From: Conexivisphaera sp046536535 | Lineage (GTDB): Archaea > Thermoproteota > Nitrososphaeria > Conexivisphaerales > Conexivisphaeraceae | Assembly (NCBI GenBank): GCA_046536535.1 | Contig: JAWDMO010000019.1 | Span: 1 to 18,077, forward strand | Direction: 5' to 3' | Length of the DNA: 18,077 bases | Shown here: one piece after another, positions 1 to 6,335 of the stretch | Position numbering within the stretch: position 1 is the first letter of the stretch | Layout of the letters: each line of letters starts with the position of its first letter | Translations under genes and position numbers: made by a program | The notes under the pieces: generated by a model | The model's database searches: none | What the model was told of the DNA's origin: nothing | The model's input: the letters and a program-made list of their open reading frames with translations, nothing else

Positions 1-1
1 C

Positions 2-457
2 GTGGAGAACCCCGCGGTGGTCGGAGGCGGAGGCGCGCCCGAGGCCGAGACCGCCTATCAGCTGAGGAACTGGGCCAAGACGCTGAGCGGGAGGGAGCAG
101 CTGGCGGTGCAGGCGTTCGCCGATGCATTGGAGGAGGTGCCGCTGACGCTCGCCGAGAACGCGGGGATGAACCCGCTGGACGCGAAGACCGAGCTATCGA
201 AGGCGCACGGCGAGGGCAGGAAGTGGGCGGGCGTCGACCCGTTCGAGTCCAAGGTGGTGGATATGGACGCGAAGAACGTGTACGAGCCCCTCAGCGTGAA
301 GCTCCAGGTCGTCAAGGCCTCGACCGAGACGGCCTCGATGGTGCTGAGGATCGACGATATAATAGCGGCGAGCAAGGTCAGGGAAGAGGAGAAGAAGGGT
401 AAGGGCGGAGGCGAGGAGGAGGAAGGGCCTCCCTCCGGCATGCCCAACTTCGGCTGA
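2..457 (+). CDS. Thermosome (group II chaperonin) subunit, C-terminal part
   Basis: This is the last 151 codons of a thermosome subunit whose start lies left of the window. Group II chaperonins form two-ring ATP-driven folding chambers in the archaeal cytoplasm. The visible part corresponds to the end of the intermediate domain and the C-terminal equatorial domain. It includes the SGREQLAVQAFADALEEVP helix and the segment TLAENAGMNPLD that follows it, then a VYEPLSVKLQVVKASTETASMVLRIDDIIAA stretch (given here only to locate residues 95-125) that is strongly conserved in the family. The tail is rich in Glu, Gly and Lys and ends near GMPNFG, like other thermosome tails. Recognition of the family is secure. 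Which paralogue (alpha, beta or gamma) cannot be told from this end alone. Confidence 0.96.
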   Translation: MENPAVVGGGGAPEAETAYQLRNWAKTLSGREQLAVQAFADALEEVPLTLAENAGMNPLDAKTELSKAHGEGRKWAGVDPFESKVVDMDAKNVYEPLSVKLQVVKASTETASMVLRIDDIIAASKVREEEKKGKGGGEEEEGPPSGMPNFG

Positions 458-796
458 GTGAACCGCTGCAAACAGTAATATTAGATACATAATGTTTTAT
501 CATTTTTCTGGATTAACTTCCCCATATCCTCTACTGATGAGCGGAGATCCATCCGCGGGAGCCCGTTCCCTATTCGGAGTAATAATGTCCCTTTCGGGCG
601 GGGTTTCTCATCTCGACCGTCCAGGATCCGTTATCGCAGATGCGGGGGAACGACGCCGTAATGTCCCGGGTGTAATATATCCACCGGACACCGGAGAATT
701 ATTCAATCCAATCCATAAATAACATGGATTTTCTCCGTTTACCCAACCGCATCAATTGATATCTCAAAGCGCGTAAGGGAGATCCGCGCTCACGTA
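458..796. other. Intergenic region between convergent gene ends
   Basis: These 339 bases lie between the stop of the thermosome gene and the stop of the minus-strand coiled-coil gene. No convincing gene is present; a 76-codon open frame at 492-722 has poor codon quality and no family resemblance. T-rich stretches after the thermosome stop (for example 494-508) could serve archaeal termination. An inverted repeat AATCCAT/ATGGATT (710-716 and 724-730, 7-base spacer) followed by TTTT may be a hairpin near the transcript ends. Confidence 0.5.
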
Positions 797-1354
797 CTAC
801 TCTTCTGGCCCCTGTCCGGGTTTCTCTATCTTCTCGAGCATCTTGCTTAGCGTCCACGCAAGTATGTTGAGGAGCTCGTTCACCCGGTCCTCATCCCCGG
901 GATTCCTTATCACGATCTTGGATATTCTCCCGCCCTGCTCCTCGATATCGTAGCTGAGGGGCTTCCTCCCCTCCTCCTCGTCCTTGGCGGCCATCTCGTT
1001 CAGGACCCTGTTTATGAAGTACGATCTGAACGGAGGAATAGCGCTCGTCAGGTTCAGCTCCGGGTTCACATCTATCGTCAGCGCATCCCCGTAGATCCTC
1101 GCGTTAGCCAGCAGCACGCCGTCCCTAGTCCTGCGGAGCGCCCTCACGGTGGCGGCCCCGGCGGCCGACTCCGCCCTCGGCACCTCTTCGCCAGGCGCGA
1201 CCTGTGACGCCTTGGCGAAGCTCCCCCTCTTCAGCTCCTGGTCTATGAGGCGCGCGATCTCCCTCATCAGCTCGAGCTGGTCTTCCAAGTCCTTGATCCT
1301 CTCCTCCACCTTCAGCTTCAGGTCAGCGAGCCTCTTGACCTCCTCCTCGCTCAA
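797..1354 (-). CDS. Unrecognised archaeal protein with N-terminal coiled coil
   Basis: A 185-residue acidic protein that I cannot assign to a named family. Residues 1-45 have a charged heptad-like pattern (KLKVEERIKDLEDQLELMREIARLIDQEL) typical of a coiled coil. Residues 46-65 are a low-complexity Ala/Glu linker. Residues about 68-175 look like a compact alpha/beta domain with the segments GVLLANARIYGDALTIDVNP, PPFRSYFINRVL and ISKIVIRNPGDEDRVNELLNILAW. The start is TTG, chosen because TTTTTAGA on the minus strand (around 1376-1386) sits about 26 bases upstream, as for other leaderless genes here. It lies 70 bases downstream of amrS on the same strand. The good codon pattern and domain-like layout make it a real gene. 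A cytosolic protein that self-associates through the coiled coil is a reasonable inference, but its function is unknown. Confidence 0.8.
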   Translation of the reverse strand: MSEEEVKRLADLKLKVEERIKDLEDQLELMREIARLIDQELKRGSFAKASQVAPGEEVPRAESAAGAATVRALRRTRDGVLLANARIYGDALTIDVNPELNLTSAIPPFRSYFINRVLNEMAAKDEEEGRKPLSYDIEEQGGRISKIVIRNPGDEDRVNELLNILAWTLSKMLEKIEKPGQGPEE

Positions 1355-1375
1355 GACGCGTCAATATGGAATCGA

Positions 1376-1419
1376 CTCTCTAAAAACCGTTGCCTTCCGG
1401 TCCCCGCAATGGGGACCGG
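1376..1419 (-). terminator. Hairpin plus T-run after amrS; also TATA region of the next gene
   Basis: A perfect 9-bp stem (1397-1405 with 1411-1419, CCGGTCCCC/GGGGACCGG, 5-base loop) begins just after the amrS stop. On the minus strand it is followed, after a short gap, by TTTTT (1382-1386). It looks like an intrinsic-type terminator, although archaeal termination mostly depends on T-runs. The same T-rich stretch is at TATA distance from the TTG start of the coiled-coil gene, so it may serve both roles. Confidence 0.5.
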
Positions 1420-1424
1420 CTGGC

Positions 1425-2471
1425 TCACATGGGGACGTGGAAGAACCTATTCCTCCTCTCTACGCGCTTTCCCACTATGGGTATCCTATAGCCGCAGAAC
1501 CTGCACCTGTTCCCCTCATCCAGGTTCCACTCGACGATGTCGAATCCATCCCTCACTATGACGGGCCTGCCGCAGCCGGGACAGTACGTGTGCTCGTATC
1601 TGTGTCCCGGGACGTTGCCCACATACGAATAGCGCAGCCCTTCCTCGATTGCTACGTCCCTGTGCCTCTCCAGCGTCTCGACCGGCGTCTGCGGGAAATC
1701 CATCATCAGGTAATCCGGGTGAAACCTCAGGAAGTGGATGGGGATATCGGGCCCCATATTATCGTGTATCCACTTGGCCAGGTGCCTGGCGTCCTCCAAT
1801 CCGTCGCCGACGCCCGGCACGACGAGGTCCGTCACCTCCACATGGACTCCCGCTCTCCTGAGCTCAAGCATCGTCTCGTAGATGGGCTCCGGGTCCGGGA
1901 CCCCCGCGTACCTCCTCAGGAACTCCCTGTTCCCGTTGCCCTTGAAGTCCACGGTTATTGCGTCCAGGAACCGCGCCGCCATCTCGGCGCTCTCCGGCGT
2001 CATGTAGCCGTTCGAGACGAACGTGTTGAACAACCCCCTCGATCTCGCGATCACCCCTACGTCGCGGGCGAACTCCATGAAGATCGTCGGCTCGTTGTAC
2101 GTATAGGTCACACCGTCAGCACCCACCCTGAGCGCCGCCTCCACTATCTCCTCCGGCGTCACCTCTATACCCTCCACCCTCCTCCTCTGGCTCAGGTCGA
2201 AGTTCTGGCAGTACCTGCAGAGCCAGTTGCAGCCGGTGGTCGCTATGGAGAGAACGCTCGAGCCCGGCCAGAAGTGGAGAAGCGGCTTCTTCTCCACGGG
2301 GTCCACATGGCTTGCCACTATCCTGCCGTAGACTAGGAGTTTGAGCCTTCCGCCCACGTTCTCGCGGACACCGCAGAGCCCTACCTGTCCCTCCCTGAGC
2401 CTGCAGTACCTAGCGCATGCCGTGCAGATAACCCTGTCGCCCTCGACGCGGTACAGCTCGGCGTCCTTCAC
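1425..2471 (-). CDS. amrS: AmmeMemoRadiSam-system radical SAM enzyme
   Basis: A 348-residue radical SAM protein of the AmrS family, formerly annotated as a pyruvate-formate lyase activating enzyme homologue. The 4Fe-4S/SAM site is C81-x3-C85-xx-C88 within TTGCNWLCRYCQNFDLSQ. An N-terminal cysteine cluster (C16, C19, C23, C33) and a C-terminal zinc-ribbon-like region (YCPGCGRP then RCRFCGYR) are the usual extra parts of this family. The YTYNEPTIFMEF segment near residues 142-153 is also characteristic. The start is GTG at 2471. It is supported by TTAATAAT (plus strand 2494-2501) at TATA distance and by the family N-terminus. AmrS is known for frequent co-occurrence with Memo and AMMECR1 proteins; neither is in this window. 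The substrate of the system is not something the sequence can reveal. Confidence 0.94.
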   Translation of the reverse strand: MKDAELYRVEGDRVICTACARYCRLREGQVGLCGVRENVGGRLKLLVYGRIVASHVDPVEKKPLLHFWPGSSVLSIATTGCNWLCRYCQNFDLSQRRRVEGIEVTPEEIVEAALRVGADGVTYTYNEPTIFMEFARDVGVIARSRGLFNTFVSNGYMTPESAEMAARFLDAITVDFKGNGNREFLRRYAGVPDPEPIYETMLELRRAGVHVEVTDLVVPGVGDGLEDARHLAKWIHDNMGPDIPIHFLRFHPDYLMMDFPQTPVETLERHRDVAIEEGLRYSYVGNVPGHRYEHTYCPGCGRPVIVRDGFDIVEWNLDEGNRCRFCGYRIPIVGKRVERRNRFFHVPM

Positions 2472-2572
2472 GGATGCCGATTGGCGGCCTTCCTTAATAA
2501 TCGTGACCGACGAAATGCGTCGCGACGCGCGGGGCGGGAAATCCTAAATCACACCTCCCCCCAACGCATCGC
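2472..2572. promoter_or_regulatory. Divergent promoters of amrS and the Lrp-type regulator
   Basis: The amrS and lrp-like genes diverge from this 101-base gap. For amrS, TTAATAAT at 2494-2501 is centred about 26 bases before its GTG. For the regulator, the weaker box around 2541-2549 (TCCTAAATC) is at the same distance from its GTG at 2573. Both fit leaderless transcripts. Control of amrS by the neighbouring regulator is possible, but no clear operator is visible. Confidence 0.5.
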
Positions 2573-3016
2573 GTGGACCTGGACGACGTCGACATGAGGA
2601 TATTGTCGGAGCTCGTCGAGAACTCGCGGCGCAGCTCGCGGGAGATCTCCCGCAGGCTCGACCTCTCGGTGGGCACCGTGGCCGCCAGGATAAAGAGGCT
2701 GAGGGATCTGGGGGTGATCAGGCGTTTCACGGTCGACCTGAACTACGAGGCACTGGGCTACGACATAACGGTGGTGGTCGACGTCTATATATCCAAGGGG
2801 AACGTCATAGACGTGGAGAGGGAGATAGCTTCAATCCCGGGCGTCATGGCCGTGTATGACGTGACGGGGGATTTCGACGCGGTCGTCCTGGCGAGATTTA
2901 AGAATAGATCAGATCTCAGCGCGTTCACGAAGCGCATGATGGCGATGGAGCACGTTGAGCGGACGAACACGCACGTGGTGCTCAACTCAGTGAAGGAGGA
3001 CTTCGTCGTGCTCTGA
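2573..3016 (+). CDS. Lrp/AsnC family transcriptional regulator
   Basis: A 147-residue protein with the standard two-domain Lrp/AsnC layout. Residues about 1-50 form a DNA-binding helix-turn-helix: LDDVDMRILSELVENSRRS, then EISRRLDLSVGTVAARIKRL, then a GVIRRFTVDLN wing. Residues about 62-145 form the RAM/ligand-sensing domain (VVVDVYISKG, IPGVMAVYDVTGDFDAVVLARF, VERTNTHVVLNSVKEDF). Family members are dimers or octamers that sense amino acids. The length is normal. The start is GTG, the first codon before the conserved LDDVD; no better start exists. It lies 92 bases upstream of glnA on the same strand and diverges from amrS. A role in controlling glutamine synthetase is a natural inference, supported by the palindromes between the two genes but not proven. 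Confidence 0.93.
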   Translation: MDLDDVDMRILSELVENSRRSSREISRRLDLSVGTVAARIKRLRDLGVIRRFTVDLNYEALGYDITVVVDVYISKGNVIDVEREIASIPGVMAVYDVTGDFDAVVLARFKNRSDLSAFTKRMMAMEHVERTNTHVVLNSVKEDFVVL

Positions 3017-3051
3017 ACAATAGCGAGATTGTAACGCGTTATTAGTGACAT

Positions 3052-3085
3052 TTGACCAGTCAATTGACAGCAATACTTAAATAAA
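3052..3085 (+). promoter_or_regulatory. glnA promoter with overlapping palindromic operator
   Basis: TTAAATAAA at 3077-3085 is the TATA-like box; its centre is about 27 bases before the glnA ATG, implying a leaderless transcript. Directly upstream, TTGAC (3052-3056), GTCAA (3059-3063) and TTGAC (3064-3068) form two overlapping palindromes, one of them the perfect GTCAATTGAC (3059-3068). Half-sites next to the promoter and beside an Lrp-type gene suggest a regulator-binding site. Which protein binds is inference. Confidence 0.6.
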
Positions 3086-3108
3086 GGATTGCAAGCCCCC
3101 TTCGGGAC

Positions 3109-4578
3109 ATGATGTTGGTTGATAAGCCCAAGCGCCTCACGCGCGCCCGACCCGGCGCGTCGGACGTTGTGGAGGCCATAACGTCCAAGGACATAAAATT
3201 CATAGACATACAGTTCACGGACGTCCCCGGTCGCCTCCAGCACTTCACGGTGCCCTCGGGCGCGGTCGTGGACGGGGGCATGGTCAGCGGCCTCAGCAAG
3301 GTCGACGGGTCCTCCATCAGGGGGTTCCTCGACATATCGGAGTCGGATGCGGTCGCAATACCGGACCCCGCGACGTTCGCCGTCATCCCGTGGAGGGAGT
3401 CCGCGGCGCGCATGATAGCGGATATCTACATGGGCGGCTCCAGCAGGCTCGAGAGGGATCCCAGGCACGTCGCGCAGCGCGCGGAGGAGTATCTGAGGGA
3501 GTCCCTCGGATACAGCTGGTCGTTCTGGGGGCCGGAGATGGAGTTCTTCATATTCGACAGCGCGAACTGGTGGACCTCGGAATGGGAGTCGGGCTACGCG
3601 CTGGACTCGTCCGAGGGGAGCTGGAGGCGCGAGGGCAACCGGTACAAGATAAGGTACAAGGAGGGCTATTATCCGGCGGAGCCCCAGGATACCCTGGCAA
3701 ACGTCAGGGACGACATCGCCCTGACGTTGCAGGAACAGTTCAACGTGGATGTCGAGGCACATCACCACGAGGTTGCCACCGGCGGGCAATGCGAGGTTGA
3801 TATGGTCTACGATACCCTGACTAGGATGGCCGACAACGTGATGACGCTCAAGTACGTCGCTAAGAACGTCGCTGCGAAGCACGGGAAGGTCGCTACGTTC
3901 ATGCCGAAGCCGCTCTACGGCGACAACGCGTCGGGGATGCACGTCCACGTGAGCCTGTGGGGGGAGGGCTCGAGGCCTGGGAGCGCGTACAACGCGTTCT
4001 ACGACGGGGACGATGGCTACGCGGAGATCAGCCAGGTGGGAAGGTACTTCGTGGGCGGACTGATCGATCACGCGCCGAGCCTGGCCGCAATAGTCGCGCC
4101 GACTACGAACAGCTACAAGAGGCTAGTCCCGGGATACGAGGCCCCGGTCTACCTGACGTGGGGCAAGTCCAACAGGTCCGCCGCCATCAGGGTGCCGTCA
4201 TACTACAGGGGTGCCGCCTACTCCGCTGCAAAGAGGGTGGAATTCAGGGTCCCCGACCCGTCATCCAATCCATATCTCGTGTTCTCCGCCATCCTAATGG
4301 CTGGGATCGACGGTGTGAAGCGGAAGATGGACCCCGGTGATCCGGTCGACGAGAACGTCTATCACATGGGGGCCGAGAAGAGGAGGCAGCTCGGTATAAG
4401 GAGCCTCCCGGGATCGCTGCGCGATTCACTCGAAGCATTGAAGAGCGATGGCGATTACCTGAGGCCGGTGTTCGACGGATCGCTGATAGAGAGCGTGGTG
4501 GAGAACGGGGAGCGCGAGCTCCTCGCGGTCGAGAGCAGGCCGCATCCGTACGAGTTCCATCTGTACTTCGATATATAG
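3109..4578 (+). CDS. glnA: Glutamine synthetase, type I
   Basis: A 489-residue ATP-dependent glutamate-ammonia ligase, normal in length for a dodecameric type I enzyme of the cytoplasm. Signatures in order: the DGSS loop (66-69) followed by IRGF; the metal/glutamate site PEMEFF with E143 and E145; HHEVATGGQCEVDM with E221 and E229; GMHVHVSLW with H278; NSYKRLVPGYEAP; KSNRSAAIRVP; and VEFRVPDPSSNPY. All expected metal and substrate positions appear intact. The start is the first of two consecutive ATGs and follows a TATA-like box at leaderless distance. It catalyses the main ammonia-assimilation step, and the Lrp-family gene immediately upstream may control it. I see no bacterial-type adenylylation signature that I can identify with confidence. 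Confidence 0.97.
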   Translation: MMLVDKPKRLTRARPGASDVVEAITSKDIKFIDIQFTDVPGRLQHFTVPSGAVVDGGMVSGLSKVDGSSIRGFLDISESDAVAIPDPATFAVIPWRESAARMIADIYMGGSSRLERDPRHVAQRAEEYLRESLGYSWSFWGPEMEFFIFDSANWWTSEWESGYALDSSEGSWRREGNRYKIRYKEGYYPAEPQDTLANVRDDIALTLQEQFNVDVEAHHHEVATGGQCEVDMVYDTLTRMADNVMTLKYVAKNVAAKHGKVATFMPKPLYGDNASGMHVHVSLWGEGSRPGSAYNAFYDGDDGYAEISQVGRYFVGGLIDHAPSLAAIVAPTTNSYKRLVPGYEAPVYLTWGKSNRSAAIRVPSYYRGAAYSAAKRVEFRVPDPSSNPYLVFSAILMAGIDGVKRKMDPGDPVDENVYHMGAEKRRQLGIRSLPGSLRDSLEALKSDGDYLRPVFDGSLIESVVENGERELLAVESRPHPYEFHLYFDI

Positions 4579-4615
4579 GATCCCAGCCGCGCATTCCCTC
4601 TCCATATCGCGCGGG

Positions 4616-4630
4616 TTTTAATTTTTTAAT
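4616..4630 (+). terminator. T-rich probable terminator of glnA
   Basis: TTTTAATTTTTTAAT begins about 38 bases after the glnA stop in otherwise GC-rich sequence. T-runs are the core of archaeal intrinsic termination. The rest of the 131-base gap to the convergent ArsR-type gene is AT-rich and may terminate that transcript from the other side (AAATTTTTAT on the minus strand, near 4674-4685). No gene is seen in the gap. Confidence 0.5.
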
Positions 4631-4709
4631 ATTAAGTAAGGGTTCACTCAATAAACCTCTGATACCAATTATCATATAAAAATTTCCCACAAATAGTATT
4701 TTCATCGGT

Positions 4710-5096
4710 TCAGTGCTTGGCGGTCTCCAGCACGTTATTCGCGATGGCCCAGCCGAAGCCGTCGCTGGGGACGTATGCTATCATCTTGCCCTCCCTCCTC
4801 TTGGCAAGTACGTTCGCGTCCGAGAGGAGCCTCAGGTGATATGACGCCGTCGGCTGCGCCAGCCCGAACGCGCCCACTATCTCACATTCGTAGAGTTTGC
4901 CCCTCGCCTTCGCCATGGCCACTATCCTGACCCTGGTGGGGTCCGCGAGCGCCCTCATTACCCGGGAGGTCTGCTGGATCTTATCAGGATCCACTGCGCT
5001 GGCCACGTCGTCCAATATCTTCTTCAGGTATTCCTCCTCCTTGCCCTTCTCGGTAAGGCCGCACTCGGAGAACCTGCTCACGTCTGCCATCGTCAT
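4710..5096 (-). CDS. ArsR-family winged-helix transcriptional regulator
   Basis: A 128-residue regulator. Residues about 45-115 carry the ArsR winged helix: VMRALADPTRVRIVAMA, LYECEIVGAFGLAQPTASYHLRLLSDANVL (located by its ends), then the basic wing AKRREGKMIAYVPS. The place where metal-sensing members have a CxC pair is YECE here, so only one cysteine remains. Another cysteine lies at residue 13 (SECGL). Arsenic or metal sensing is therefore possible but not supported. An N-terminal extension of about 35 residues is helical. ATG at 5096 fits a box TTATAAACTTAAAG (plus strand 5116-5129) centred 26 bases upstream. It converges with glnA, and no transporter or metal-resistance gene is next to it, so its target is unknown. 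Confidence 0.9.
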   Translation of the reverse strand: MTMADVSRFSECGLTEKGKEEEYLKKILDDVASAVDPDKIQQTSRVMRALADPTRVRIVAMAKARGKLYECEIVGAFGLAQPTASYHLRLLSDANVLAKRREGKMIAYVPSDGFGWAIANNVLETAKH

Positions 5097-5462
5097 ACAC
5101 TTGATATCATGTTAGTTATAAACTTAAAGTATTACAGAAGAAGCTGACGGACATCGGAAGCTCGCGCCGGCTGCGCGGTGGCGGCTGATCGGGAGGGCGC
5201 CGGAGGATCCAAGCGAGATATCCAGTCCTGAACCGTTGACCCGAATTCATGCATTTCCTTCTCCCCCGCATGGTTCGGACGGCGCTAGCTTCCTGCAACG
5301 GATATATTTATAAAATTTTGTTTCAAAAATGAATTTTAAGCCTACGCTGTGAAATGCAAGGTTTTGGCGGGCTATACTCATTTATAGTAAATAATCATAA
5401 TTATAATAGGGGAGGCGCGTTGATAGAAACCTTTATATAGCGTTATTACGCTGTTCTATAAC
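5097..5462. other. Long divergent intergenic region with AT-rich promoters
   Basis: This 366-base gap separates the divergent ArsR-type gene and the 5463 gene. It contains the ArsR-gene TATA box (5116-5129), a strong isolated TATATTTATAAA box (5303-5314) with no gene after it except a 7-codon ATG-to-stop frame at 5329, and an AT-rich tract (5372-5408). The GC-rich 5140-5298 part has open frames but none with recognisable protein features. An unannotated small RNA driven by the 5303 box is possible. Confidence 0.45.
5431..5452 (+). promoter_or_regulatory. Promoter of the 5463 gene with adjacent inverted repeat
   Basis: TTTATATA at 5432-5439 is a near-ideal archaeal TATA box centred about 27 bases before GTG 5463. 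Immediately downstream is the inverted repeat AGCGT-TATT-ACGCT (5439-5452), between the TATA box and the expected transcription start. A repressor bound there would block polymerase loading; this role is inferred from position. Confidence 0.6.
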
Positions 5463-5903
5463 GTGGTAATGGGTATGTACACCGTGCCACAGGTTAAGAT
5501 GGACGGAAGGCCCCCGAAGCCCCTAAAGTCGGCGCCCGACGCCGAGGAGGGCTCCATCGGATGGGTCAAGCTACTAGATATACAACTGAACGGAATAGTA
5601 TCGAGCAGGGCTCGCCACGTGATAAAGAGGTTCCTGAAGAGGATAGGCTTCAGGGATGTCATCGTGGAACACGAACCCGACAGAAACCCGCTGATGCTCA
5701 GGCTGGTGGCCGTCGGCTATACCGATAGGCCAGTGACGAGGGATCAGATCCGGAAGGCGCAGTATCTAAGATCCGCGGTCGATGACGTGCTGAAGGACGC
5801 ATATATGAGGGCCGGTCACTCGAGTAAGGCGGATCCCGAGAAACTCAGGCTCAAGCTGGCGGAGATAGAGCCGTCCCTCCACAAGGTATACTACGCGGCC
5901 TGA
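5463..5903 (+). CDS. Unrecognised conserved-looking protein, 146 aa
   Basis: I do not recognise this protein. It has no signal peptide or membrane segment. The N-terminal 30 residues are rich in Pro and Lys. Residues about 33-85 look like an alpha/beta unit: WVKLLDIQLNGIVSSRARH, VIKRFLKRIGFRDVIVEHE, then LMLRLVAVGYTDRP. Residues about 88-135 look helical (IRKAQYLRSAVDDVLKDAYMRAG, located by its ends, then EKLRLKLAEIEPSLHKVYY). Codon use matches neighbouring housekeeping genes and the promoter is strong, so it is very likely expressed. Starts at GTG 5463, ATG 5469 and ATG 5475 are all in frame. GTG 5463 is the best leaderless fit, ATG 5469 nearly as good. It stands alone, so context gives no clue to function. 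Confidence 0.75.
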   Translation: MVMGMYTVPQVKMDGRPPKPLKSAPDAEEGSIGWVKLLDIQLNGIVSSRARHVIKRFLKRIGFRDVIVEHEPDRNPLMLRLVAVGYTDRPVTRDQIRKAQYLRSAVDDVLKDAYMRAGHSSKADPEKLRLKLAEIEPSLHKVYYAA

Positions 5904-6046
5904 GGCCCCGGACAGGAGCTTTGAGCGGTTGGTAATTTTATATATATTATTTTGAATTAAAAATAGGGGGTGAGCGGCGCTGTTCAAAACAGTTCCAGAA
6001 TAGATAGATTTAAATTAATGTTTGTAGTAGAGTAGGTGCGCCGGGG
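5904..6046. other. AT-rich intergenic region
   Basis: This gap holds a T/A-rich stretch (5934-5967, including TTTTATATATATTATTTT) that can terminate the 5463 gene. It also has a short inverted repeat CTGTT-CAA-AACAG (about 5981-5993) and a TATA-like box ATTTAAATT (6008-6016) about 35 bases before the next start codon. Confidence 0.45.
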
Positions 6047-6271
6047 ATGGAGTGCGGAAAGAAGCGTGTTGAACGGAGGATGGAGGGGGTTCCCCGGCAG
6101 CGCGAGTGGTGGGACGCGAACGTCCTCCCGACGCTGGTGGGCGGGTACCTCCTGACGGGGGCGGAGCGGAGGGGACCCGATGAACTCGTGAGGGGCCTGT
6201 ATGATGCCGTGAAGCCCCAGCTCTACGCGTACGACAGGTATGCTGATGCGTACCTACGTGTGCCTGCGTAG
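6047..6271 (+). CDS. Small unrecognised protein, possibly truncated by a mobile element
   Basis: A 74-codon frame with the GC-rich third positions of a real gene in this genome for most of its length. I do not recognise the product. Residues 20-60 (REWWDANVLPTLVGGYLL, then RRGPDELVRGLYDAVKPQLY) look like folded, mainly helical protein. The final codons, and the TAG stop itself, coincide with the right end of a decayed TnpB-type element, and codon quality drops there. This suggests the original C-terminus was cut off. The TATA-like box at 6008-6016 would give a leader of roughly 9 bases. Confidence that it is expressed as a functional protein is low. Confidence 0.45.
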   Translation: MECGKKRVERRMEGVPRQREWWDANVLPTLVGGYLLTGAERRGPDELVRGLYDAVKPQLYAYDRYADAYLRVPA

Positions 6272-6335
6272 AGTGAAACCCTTCCTAAAGGTCGAAGCTC
6301 CCCTGCTTCTTACATCTCCCATAGCTGGAGAAGAC
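6270..6335 (-). pseudogene. tnpB: Tail of a decayed tnpB and its right end
   Basis: On the minus strand the frame ending at TAG (plus 6285-6287) reads YGRCKKQGSFDL, which matches the extreme C-terminus of the TnpB at the right of this window (LGYGQGGAVKQEAS). The bases after the stop (TTTAGGAAGGGTTTCACTC) resemble the right end of the other decayed tnpB here. The IS6-family element at 6336 interrupts this frame. On the far side of that element, removing the insertion and one target copy restores EPVFSSYG, in frame. Only about 20 codons survive. Confidence 0.6.
6328..6335. repeat. 8-bp target site duplication, left copy
   Basis: GAGAAGAC directly abuts the left inverted terminal repeat of the IS6-family element and is repeated exactly at 6916-6923. 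Eight bases is the usual duplication length for IS6-family insertions. Confidence 0.85.

Noticed and set aside
492..722. Open frame of 76 codons between the convergent thermosome and coiled-coil genes
   Set aside because: Mixed codon use unlike neighbours, no domain, no promoter at proper distance, and position between two gene ends.
2785..4071. Long minus-strand frame opposite the regulator and glnA
   Set aside because: Pure shadow of glnA: low-complexity Pro/Arg/Val-rich translation, and a GC-rich genome makes such antisense frames common.
5116..5298. Minus-strand frame beginning LQEASAV, similar to a TnpB tail
   Set aside because: Only nine matching bases (GCAGGAAGC) support a TnpB relic; no zinc finger, no right-end sequence and no protein pattern.
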